From Planctomycetota bacterium (GTDB taxonomy: Bacteria; Planctomycetota; Planctomycetia; Pirellulales; Pirellulaceae): a stretch of 64,000 nucleotides of DNA. Both the position numbers and the translations under genes were made by a program. The number at the start of each line of letters is the position of its first letter. The stretch's first letter is position 1. The stretch covers positions 70,159 through 134,158 of the forward strand of contig JACNKX010000113.1 in NCBI GenBank assembly GCA_014381825.1, read 5' to 3'. This document shows, in pieces, positions 48,701 through 60,700 of this stretch. Below the pieces are notes generated by a model, which saw nothing but the letters and a program-made list of their open reading frames with translations, did not search any database and had not been told where the DNA came from.

Positions 48701-51700
48701 GCGATCCGATCAACCTCGACGAACTGGCGGCCAACCCAACCGCGCCGCCTCGGTATCCGTACACCGCCTTTCCCTTCAACGAACCCGCCGATCGTACCGC
48801 CTCACCGCACCTCCAAGCGTCCAGCCCGACGTGTAGTCTTGCGCCGATCCCGACGCAACGGTTGATGATCAATCCGTTGACCGGTATGGGCGAGTTTCCG
48901 GAGCAGGTGGCGCTGATCGTGACGGGGCTGGATTGGATGACGCTGAAAGTACCACAGGGGATCGATGGTGTGCCGTTCTTGAGCGTGTCGCCGCAGACTT
49001 TCACGACGACCGCGCAGCAGGTGCAATTGGAGGTGTTTAACAGTGACGGGGAACTGGTTCAATCAACCAACGCCAGCACCAACCCGCCCGCCACATCCAG
49101 CGTCAACTTCGGATTGCCGAATCTGAGCGGCAGCGAGCTTTACCACGTTCGCGTCGGAACGACGAACAACGCGACCGGTCCTGTTTTACTCAACTTGTCA
49201 GCCAGCATTCCCAAAGCAACGTCGGGCAAAAGTATCCCTGACAACCTGATCCCGGACGCTGAAAATCGTTTTGATCGGCTCGACAACTTGGGACCCGACG
49301 GCCAGTTTCCTGGGGGCCAGGCAATTACGTTTTCGCAGTTGGCCTCGTTAAACCACTCCCTCGCGTTCTGGGTCGGCGCCGCCGGTACGGCAACCTTCAA
49401 CGCCAACATCGGCGCGATTCCGGGCGGAACGTCCAGCGACGAGTTTCTCGCGTTGTATCGCGCGGACTATGACTGCGCTGAGATTACGGGATGTCAGCTT
49501 GATTTGACTTTGGTCGACTACCTCAACGAGACCGACGGGCCGTCCACGAATTTCCTTTTAGAGTCCTACGTCGAACCAGGCCTGTACGTCTTGGAATCCG
49601 GCCGAGCCAGCGGAAGCGGCATTAGCGGATTGACCGTGTCATTTGATTTGCCCGATGTAACGCCCGAGCGGATCGTGTTGGATCCCAACTTTGGGACCAG
49701 TTACGGCGTGCTACAAAATGTCGACCGCGCCACGCCGATCAACGCCACGAACTCATCATCCGCGACCTTAGCCACAAACTACAGCACGCGGTTCTTTGCC
49801 GCCGAGTCACCCGTGGGCAGCTTGAACGGCACCACGGCTTTCGGCATCAACCTGTCCTGCGCACCGGCCGACGCGGATGGCGACGCGCTGGTGTCCGTGT
49901 GGCACGGGACCAATGGTCAGTACAGCCATTTCGACAGCAGCACAAATCTGATCGACCCGCCCACCGCTGCCGACGATACGAACACCGTGAAGCAGTGCGA
50001 CGACAACACGGAAAATCACCCGACCAACCCCAGCTTGGCAGTCGTCCAGCCGCTGGTTAACGGCGAACCGCTCCATGCCGACCCGTTCGATGAATTCATC
50101 CTGGCCGTGCACCGCAACGACCTGTCCACCAAGATCGGCGTCCAATCGATGTTTGTCGTGCCGATATCGGGCACGCCGGACCTGGTGGTCGAAACGCTCA
50201 ACATGTTGCCCAACGACGGCGAAACCCTTGTGGTCGTCGGCGTCCGTAACGTCGGATACGCGCCCTCGTCGTTTACGACGGCTCAAGTTGAGTTCACGAA
50301 TTACAACCTGCCGATTGAAAAAAACGAACTACCGCTCGGCCCGTTCGCCAGCCGCACCCAGGCATTTCCGTGGACGCCGTCGGAGCCCGAAGATCATGTC
50401 AAGTACACCACCGACTTTGCCGGCAAGATCGACGAACTCGACGAAGGCAACAACTCAATCGACCGGCAACTGAAAGAGGTCGATGCACACTTCCCCTCGG
50501 GCCAAATTACGCTGGCGGATGACGCTCTGCGTGGTGCCACGCCCGACGGACAATGGGGCCGTTTCGTGTCGGGTATTCCAGGCCTCGATACCGCTTACGT
50601 TTTTCAAATGATCGATCTGGATTTTGACATGGACGCTAAGACCGACACTGACGGGGATGGTATCGCGGATTACTTCCAAGCCGACGTGACCTTCCCGCTA
50701 GGCACCTTTGGCCAGACAGGCAAGCTGACCTACGGCCCAGACGCCTTCCATCAACAACCGGTCAGCTTCGGCAACTTGTTCCCCACCGTGCCGGCCAATC
50801 CAAACCAGGTCACGATGCTGGTAACTGACCGCTACGGATTGAAGAGCGAACTGTTGGTGCAGGACATCTTCGTCGCCCCGAACCCTGGCTGGCTAAATGG
50901 CAGCGATTCGAGTATCACGTTCAACGGCGACAAAACCAACAATCCCGGTTACGACGTCGTCTTCCACAACGATCTGATCAACTTCCCCGAACCCGGTAAA
51001 CAGACTCTTAACGGCCTGCTTGACTCGACGATTCCGTTCATCGGAAAGAAGAAGAACCAGTTCCTGGTCGAGGTCAACGCATCCACGTTCGTCCCGCTCG
51101 ACCCCGCGCAACCCCTCCTCGCGCCGGCCTCCGCGCATGTGCTGTTGCAGGTGCTGGATGAGAAGGTGTTGGATGAGACGTACGGCGGAGCCAATCAGCA
51201 GGTCACGGACAAAGTCAAGCTGCAGACGAATCTGGTGATCGATTCGAAAACGCTGGATCTCGACGCGGCCAAGTTCACGGCGTTGCTGGGACACTTCGAC
51301 TTCGACGGATTCCAGACGCCCGATATCCCGTTGTTCAACTACGGCGCGCCCGGTGTGGTGAGTCTGCAGGCAGCCATCAATTTGGGAATCGATTTTGGAT
51401 TGGATGCGGGCATCAGCATCATGATTGATCCCGGTATTGTTCAAGACATCTTGAATCCGCCCAACCCGCTGGGATTGGCGGGTCCCACGTTTGTCCAACC
51501 TGACACCACGCTGTCAGCCAACATCGTGGGTTCGTTGGAAGTTTTTGGATTCGATATCGCCAGCCTGGGCGGTGGCGTCACCTTCAACCTGAAATTCACC
51601 GGCGGCTTGGACTCGAACGACGTCACCGAGATCATCGAGTTTGGTGACATCCTTAACCGATCGTGCGTCTCCCTGGACGGGCAGTTTGGGTTGACGATGG

Positions 51701-54700
51701 AGGCACACGTGCTTGGTTTCGAAGTGTTCGAAGTGCAGAAACATTTCCCGTCGTTCAACATCGCCAGCAGTTGCAAACAGGGCATCTTGATTGACAACAA
51801 CAACACCTTGGTCGGCGCTCCGGCGCAACCGAGTAACCAGTTCGCCGCATTGATCGACGGACTGAAACTACTCGCCAATCCAAGCGCGTTGTTGACGCCC
51901 ACGGTTGACATCGACATGCAACTCACCGGCAGCGATCCCGTTGGCACGTTGGTCCATGACCCGCATCCGGGCCTAGTGATCGACAAACCGTCGGGCGACG
52001 CGATTTACGTGCAGGTGGTTGACGCGAATGCGGCCCCGAACATCACGCACGGGAATCTGGCGTTTGCTCAACGAACCGGTGGGGCGTGGTCGGGGTTGGA
52101 TCAAGGCACACTGGCCCAGGCTGAACATGTCGCCCAACCAGTGCTGGCCGAAACCCACGACCAAGCCACCGGCCAACCGGTCGTAGTCGTCTATCAATCG
52201 GCGACCGTGCCCGATCCCGTCACCACGACGGCCAACGATTTCCTGACCAGCCAGGAAATTCACTCGCGGTACTTCGACGGCACAACCTGGCAAACGGCCC
52301 AAGCGGTCGCGGCCGGTGAAGGACTGTTCGATTCGCATCCCACGATCGCTTTCAATGATGCCGGGGTCGGCGTTTTGACATGGACGCGAAACACCAACAC
52401 GACGCCGATGACCACGCAACTTGATCGTTCTGCCAACGAGATCATGACGTCGGTATGGGACTCGTCGACGCATTCATGGCAAACACCGTTGATGTTGACC
52501 AACGACGTCGCCAGCGACAGCCAACCAACCGTCTTTGTCAATTCGGAGGGTTTCATTCACTTGGTCTGGTTGCGCGACACAGCAACCGGCAATGAGTTGA
52601 TGACTAGCGTTCACGACGGGACAACATGGAGTACGCCGCAGGTGTTGCCAACCATCGGTCTGCCCGCCGGCGGCGAAATCAAATCGGTGGCTCTCGGCAG
52701 CGCCGGTCCGGGACGGATTGATCTGATGTTATCGCACGCCGTGCAGCCCGATCCCGATAACGATCCCAACACGCCGGCTCAGTTCACATTGTTCGATCGG
52801 GCTAGCTTGGTTGAGGATTTCCTGAACCCAACGCCGCTGGAACAAGTGGCCGACGGCGCGAGTTTCTACGATCTGAAAACTTTGCAGGATGACGGTGAAC
52901 TGGTCGCGTACTGGCAGCAAGCCGACGGTGTGGTTAACGACGTGTTTGTTGCTCGCCGCGGCGCGACCGGCACGTGGTCAACGCCCGTGCCGTTGACCGT
53001 CAGCGAATCGTTCGAGTTTTCCCCGGCGGTCGCGGTCGACACCGACGGGTCGTACTTGATTGTTTATGAACACGAAGCCGTTCCGACCGTACCCGGCGCG
53101 CCCAGCCCGATCAATCAGTTCTCGTCCACGTTGGCGTTCAATCCAATCCAAAGTGGACCGCCCGTCGGCGCTGGCGTGGGCATGGACGTCGTCGAGTTCC
53201 TGCCCGAGTTGACCTTCACCGCGCCGATGACTTTCCCCAACATGTCCCTCGCGCCCAGCGGTGCGCAAATCCCGGCGCAGGCGTTGGTGAGCAATGTTGG
53301 GTTGGCGGGGACGGAGATGTTGGTTGAGTACTTCGACGAGACGCCGGCCGCCAACAGCGTGCCCGTGGCGACACAACTGCTGCAGATCAATCCCGGGCAA
53401 GTCATGCCACTGGAACATCCGTTCGAAGTGCCGTTTGGGCCGAACACGTTTTGTATGCGAGTCAGCACAGCCGATGGCGAGGCGTTCTCCACCGCCGACA
53501 ACCTCTCGTGCGCCGACCTGGAAGGCATCGTTGACATCGTCGTCGGTGACGTCGTCGTAACCGGCAACCTCATCGCCGGCCAAACCGTGCAAGTCAGCGC
53601 CGAGATCGCCAATCCAACCGACCAACCCATCGGCCCCTTCGACGCCGTCCTTTACCAGGGCGACCCCGGTTTAGCGCCCATCCCAGCGCTGTCGATTGCC
53701 ACAGTGCCGGTCGCCGGTCTCAATCCGTTCGACGAAACACTGGTTCAATTCAACTGGACACTTCCGTCACCCGGCAGCGCCGCGTACGACGGCACCGGCG
53801 GCCCTAACGGCGATGGTATCGGCTTGGGAAAGTTCGTCCTGACCGTCCGCGCGGACGACGCCGATGTGATCCCCGAATCCGCTGAGGCGAACAACGACGG
53901 ATTCTCGTTCGTCAGCCTCCTGCCCGATCCCGCCGCCGGTGAATTGACCACCACCGTGTTCGATCAATCCGGCGTCGCCAACGTCATCGTCCATGCCACC
54001 GTCCACAACCACGGCCAAACAGACCTGACCAACCTCCGCGTTCAGCTCAATCAAAGCCACGACAACGGCCCGTCCCAAACACTCGCCGCCCCCCAACTCA
54101 TCCCGTCGCTGGCCGCCGGCGCCGAGACCGTCGTCAACTTCACCCTCGACGTCCTAGCCGGCGATTACGTCTTCCAACTTGTCGTCGATCCCGCCTCCGA
54201 ACACCCCGACGACAACCCCGCCAACAACGTCGCCCAAACCCATCTCTTCATGCCCGGCCTCCCCGATCTGGCGCTCAGCAACCTTCAATTTGACACCGCC
54301 ACCTTCATCCAATCCGACCCGTTGACCCTCAGCGCGACGATTGACAACCTCGGCATCGCCGACGCCGGCCCGTTCGACGTGGAGGTCTTTCGGGGCAACC
54401 CGTTTAGCGGAGGTCTACTCATTGGCCAACGATCCTTCGCCGACGGGTTGGAGCCCTTGTCATCGGCGCAAGTCAACATCCCGCTGCATACGTCGCAGCT
54501 ATCCGGTCAACAAGATATCTGCATTATCGTTGACCGCTTGGACCGGCTCTTCGAATCGAGCGACGTGAACAACGTGGTCTGCACTGAAACGGAGTTCATT
54601 CCGAACATCACGGCGGAAGTTGTCGATGGCGAATTGTTGATTCACACCACTCCGCTTGACGACGTGATCGGCATCAACCTGACGGGGCCGATGATTGCGG

Positions 54701-57700
54701 TTGACTTCGACGACGACGGCACGCCAGACGTGACGTTCGATCCAAACGATGTCGACATTCCGATCTTCAACATCGAGGTCATCGGTGGCGCAGGCGACGA
54801 TTTGTTGAAGTTTGATTGGTATGGCGAAGAAAGGGAAGAAGAGGAGCTGCAAACTCGGCCCTCGCCGGTGATGTCGGTCGAGTTCGACGGCGGCGGCGGC
54901 ATCGACTGGTTGCAGTTCACCGGCACGCGGCCTGATCCGCTGCCACCCGTGTTCAATCCCATCGATGCGCTCTATACGCCAGGGCCACCAGTTGATGCAG
55001 GCACGTACGTCCAGACGGACGGGGTCTTTACGCTGAAGGTCCAATTCACCAGCGTCGAGCCCATCATCGACGACATCTCCGACACGTTGACCGTCTTCGG
55101 CACCAACGGCGACAATGCCATCGACTACCGCGAGGGCTCGACCCCGGCTCACGGCATCATCAGCGTCGATGAATACGAATTCGTGGAGTTCACCAACAAG
55201 ACGACTCTGAACATCTTTGCCGGTGCCGGAAACGACACTGTGAACATCGCCAACGCCGCAACGCCAACCGATCTGTTGGCGATAACGATTCATGGTGACA
55301 ATCCCAGCACCGAGGACAAGGTGATCGTCCGTGGCGCGAACGAGCGGGATTCAATCGAGGTGCAGCCGCGTCAGGAAGGCGCGACGGTCATGATCGCCGG
55401 GCTGCCGGTGGTCGATGCTTTTGGTTTCTCGGAGGTGGAAATCGATGGAGCGGGTGGGGACGACGCGTTCGAAGTGTCCTATTCCACTCGCGTGACACAA
55501 CCTCCTCAGACCGTGCGCGTGCTCCCCGGTCAGGCCATGGACTCAGGCACGGTGATGGTCGACTCCAAGACACCCATTCAATTCCAGAACCTGGGGGAAG
55601 ACGCTTACTTACAGATCACCTCGCCCACAGGCAGCCATCTGATCCATGACGGAACTCCCGCGGCGGATGTCTTCAACGTAGACATCCGGAGAGGCCGACC
55701 GGGTATTGGATTGAACGATCGAATCGACACACTCACATCCGGTGTTGATCGATATACAGTGCGCGGCATGGGCGGCAGCGATATGTTTGCTGTGAATCCT
55801 CTTGACGACATTCGAGTTGCGGTGCAAGGAGACGAGGCAGACGATTCGTTGCAGGTGAATTCCCAAGGCGCGACCGTTGTTAACCTGCAACGCAACCTCA
55901 TCGACGACGCGGGTTCCCTGGGAGCGAACGACGTGAGCTATTTGGGCATCGAGAAGCTTGTGATGAACTCGCAAACCAATGACCTGCAACTTCGCGGCAC
56001 CACGAACCACGACGAATTTGAGGTCTTCGATTTGGGCGAAGGCTTCGGGTCGGCCCAGCTTGTTGGCGATCACCCGGGCGTCATCTTCCATAACACGGAA
56101 AGCTTCGTGATCGACGGCGACCTAGGCGCGGATCGACTGGTCGTTCATGGTACGGCGTGGTCAGAGACGATTACAGTCAATGACCTCGTATCGCCGCCGG
56201 TGATCACTGTTGGCGCCGCACAAGTTCAGGCTGACCGTATCGAAGCCATCACGGTGAACGCTCACGAAGGTCGCGACGTCGTCTCGGTGAACGTGCTGAA
56301 CGATCTTAGCATGAAAGTGTTTGTTGATGGTGGAGATCCCATCGAAGAGTGCGGCGACTTCGACATTTTTTGTAGCATTATTGAAGCGGAGGAACTGTTG
56401 GGCGACAAACTCGAACTCGTTATCTTCGGCAGCGCGGTACAAGGCAGCTTTGCTGGTCCGGAAGCTGACGAAGGTTCATTCCAGATCAACAACGGAGAGT
56501 CGATCAGCTTCGATCATGTCGAAGGAATCGAAGTTCGTCACGATGATCTGAATCTGCCGGGAGTCTTCAATTTCGGAGGTGCGTCGGAAACCGACACGAT
56601 CACTGCGGGCGTAGCTGCTTCCGGTGCGATCTTGGTTGCCTTGAACCACGGAGTCCCAATCAGCTATGCGGGATTCGACTCACTCTCGTTCGATCTTGGC
56701 GCTACGACTGCCACACTCACGCCGGGGCGCGAGGGAGCTGAGGCAAGTACGTTCCAGATGACAGGCAGCGGCCGCTTCCAAGTCGATCCGGCCAAGGGGA
56801 CGGTCAAGGCCGGCGCGTCGCCGCAATTCAATCTTCAAGGCGTCGATATCATCGACCTTGTTGGGACTGGACTGAGTTCCTTGGAGCTTCCCGGCACCAG
56901 CGGAGCGGATCTGTTTCAGGTGGAGGTGACCGAGGCGACCGCTATGGGAATCAGCACCGCCGTCATTACCAAAGGTTTCAATCCGCAACCTGAACCGCCC
57001 AAGATCAAGACGTTTGGCATTTCAAACTTCGAGCTGCAAGGTGAGGCAGGCTTCGACTCCATTGAAGTTACCGGCGACGCGATCCCGGGCGCGACTATCC
57101 ATAGCGAATACTCGCCGGGTCCGACGATTGGCGATGGCCAGAATGTCATCACGGTATCGGAGATCAGTAGCACTGGCGGTCCACCTGTGGAACTCGGCCA
57201 ATTGACCATCAACTTCACCGGCTTCGAACCGTTCTTCGACAACCTGCCCGGCACGCTCACCGTCAAAGGCACCGATTCCGACAACGCGATCGATGTTCGC
57301 CAAGGCTCGACCGCCACACGTGGTCTGGTGTCGGTCGATGAACACGAGACGATCGAGTTCGAGAACAAAACGACGCTGACCATCAACGCCGCAGCAGGCC
57401 GGGACAACCTTAATCTGAACAACCTGAACGTCACGACAGATCTACAACAGATTAACGTCGTCGGTGGGAATTTAAACGACGATAGGCTGACCATCAACGG
57501 CACGCCGGGATCGGACGTAATCGGCGTCACGCTCGACAGCGCAGATTCAGGCTCGGCCCTGGTTAACTCGATGCTCGTCACGTTTGACCTGGTTGAATCC
57601 GTTTCAATCAACGGCCAGGGCGACGGCGATTCATTCGAAGTGATCGCTCCCAATTCGCCGAGTGTCATCGAGTTCACACCTGGCGCAAGCGACGATTCCG

Positions 57701-60700
57701 GACAGGTTCGGGTGGACTCGCGCGTGCTGCTGGAGTTCGAACAACTGGGTTTGGGTGTGGTGACGATCACCGATCCCGATGCCGGTAACTCCCAACTGAT
57801 ACACAACGGCTATGCGACCGATGATGGGTTTCAAGTTCCGTCGTCGGCCTTCTTTGGTTTCGTCCCACCGGGAAGTGATCCGCCGCCCATCCCACCCTCC
57901 ATCGGGCTCAACGATCGGGTACCAATCATCACTCAAGGCATCGTCAATTACACGCTCCGTGGGCTTGAAGGAAACGATTCGTTCGGCATCTTTGACGGAT
58001 TGGGGCTGAGTGTGGAAGTGGAAGGCGACGGTCCCGACGACAACGACTTGCTGACGTTCATTACCGATGCCGCAGTAGAATTGGATCTCGAATCAAGCCA
58101 GTTCATCGTGACGGGGCGGGTGTTTCCGTTCTCCGGAATCGAGACCCTGCAGCTAAACTCGGACGGCCTGGATATTACTGGCACGAATCTTGATGACCGT
58201 TTTGAATTCGCGCCGCTGAGCACATTGCGAGGCAAGGTTCATCTCGATGGCTATGGTACGGACATTGAGTTTCGCGTTGAAGGGCCGGTAACCCTGGATG
58301 GGCTGGGCGGCGCGGACGCACTGAATGTCGTTGGCACACCTGAGCCCGAGACGATTGTGCTCAGCGATCTGGGCGCACCAAAGTCGGTGACTGTCGGCGA
58401 ACGTTTGCCCGCGTTTCATGAAGGATTCGAAGCCGTCAGCGTGGATGGCCGCGAGGGAGTCGATGTCGTGCGTGTGCGCATGTTCGACGAGCTATCGATT
58501 CCGGTTTTCGTGGATGGAGGCAATCCGATCGCTCAATCCGAAGTGTGTGTCCCCAACTTGGTGCTGCTTGGCCCCACGTTACCTACCGACTGTACGGTCC
58601 ACCCCCTACCTGACGGCCACGGCGACAAGCTGGAAATCGAATTGGTTAATTTCGGCGCTTTACCAGCGTTTGCCGTAGATGTCTTGCAATACGAAGGACC
58701 AGAAAATGACTCCGGTTCGTACCAATTCGGGGCTGGTGCATCGGTCAGCTACGATCAGGTGGAGATCACCGATATCTTCACCACGGAAGTGGAACTGCAT
58801 CTCAACGTAAAAGGTCTGCTGGGCTCTGGAAGCATTCTTGCCGTCCCGATCTCACCTGACACCGTGTCGATCTCTCAAGGAGGCGTGCCGACAAACATCA
58901 CAGGGCTGACTAGTTTGTCTCTCGAAGCGGCGGCCGTCAGCCTGGATCAGATACAAGGCTTCACGATTCCGGTGAACGTGATTGGGCCGGGGACCGGCAC
59001 TTTGATTGTGCGCGGACTGGAAGTGGACGATGACAATCAAGTAAGCACGGTGCAGTGGCAGCCGACCGGCGCTGGTGGAGTACTCAGCCAACTCGACGCG
59101 GCGGGCAGCCCGACGGACATCATTACCGCAAGCGGCCTCGGGGAGTTCATCTATGATGCCCGTGGTGGGAACTTGAAGGTCTTGGGAAGCGGCCAATCCG
59201 ACGTGAGTCGCGACTCGGTTCGCATGGCGGATCAGCCAGAAGTCAGATTCTTCAACACCGCCCTGATACTGGAGGGTACCGGAGCGCAGGACTCGATCAC
59301 GTTCCAAGGTGGCAAGGATTTGGATGCAACCCACAGCTCATCATCCACGCCCGGTGAAGGCACCGTCTCGTTCAATTCACACATTACCTACAGCGGTATC
59401 GAAGCCTTCTTATCCTTCGAGGGCTTCAACAGCTTGACTGTACCCGCATTGGATGGCCAGTCGGTGCGTGTTACGCCGACGGGCAGATTGTCGGATCGAA
59501 AGATCACTGGCCTTGGTCTCCCGGTTTCGCTGATTGACACGGGATTCGTCTTCTTCCAGGGGACCGGAGATCTTGCGTTTGAACTTGGTCTCGGCAATTA
59601 CGGCGTTCGCGTGGCGGGCAATCCATTGCTCGGCCGCGATCAATTGAGCCGCAATGGCGCAACCTGGGTCGAATGGTCGCCCGGTGTTCGCATGCAAATC
59701 GATGCGGAAGTTGGAACCAACGAAGTCCAGGTTGACGTACTCACGCTCAATTCCGCCGAGATTGATGTCCTGGGAGGACTCGATGACAAGCTGGTCGTAA
59801 ACGCTGCCAGCCTTGTTGGCCAACAGTTCGACGTGACTTCCGGTTCTGTCAACGTCACCGTAACCCCGCGTGACATGTCGCGCGACCCGGCGACGGTCAA
59901 TGGTGCCGGAGTCGGTGGGGTGGAGATTCGTAGCGCGCTTGGACCGGATTTATTCAATGTTGAATTGACCGACGACATGCCACCCATCGTCATCGTGGAC
60001 CCGAACGATGGCTATGGCGATCGGGCGACGTTCGACGCGTTCTTTGACGTGAGTACCGAAGTCGAGATCGTCACGCTTCCGATCGGCCACATCATTCAAC
60101 GCCAAGGGCGCGATCAGCTACCGTTCTTGGCGCTACTCCCGTCACAGATTGGCATCACGCTGCCGCCCAAGGCGAATCAGCCGCCCACCGCCAACAACGA
60201 TTTGGCAACGACGGACGAAGATATTGGCGTGTCGATCGTCGTGCTGGACAATGACACCGATCCGGATGGCGATCCGCTGAGCCCTAGCATTACCATCTTG
60301 CCCACCCATGGAACCGCAGTTGTCGAACCAGGCGGAACCATCAAGTACACGCCTACGCCTAATTTCCATGGAGTGGACTCCTTCAACTACAAAGCCAACG
60401 ATGGCACCGTCGATTCGGTCGAGGTTAGCGTCAGCGTTACTGTGAACCCGGTCAACGATGCTCCAGTTGCCAACGACGATTCAACGATGACCGGCCAGGA
60501 CGTGCCCGTGGTTATAGACGTGCTGGTCAATGACACCGACCTCGAGGAAGCCTCTTTGCGCATCTCTCAATTTAGCAGTATCAACGGCACCGCCATCATC
60601 GACGACAACGGCACTCCGACCGTCACCGCTGATGATCAGATTCGGTTCGTACCAACACTCGGTTTCAGCGGTATCGCCACGATCACGTATCAAGTGACCG

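Noticed and set aside
56916-57806. 296-codon minus-strand open frame inside the giant gene
   Set aside because: Serine/proline-rich composition typical of an antisense shadow; no start signal or domain.
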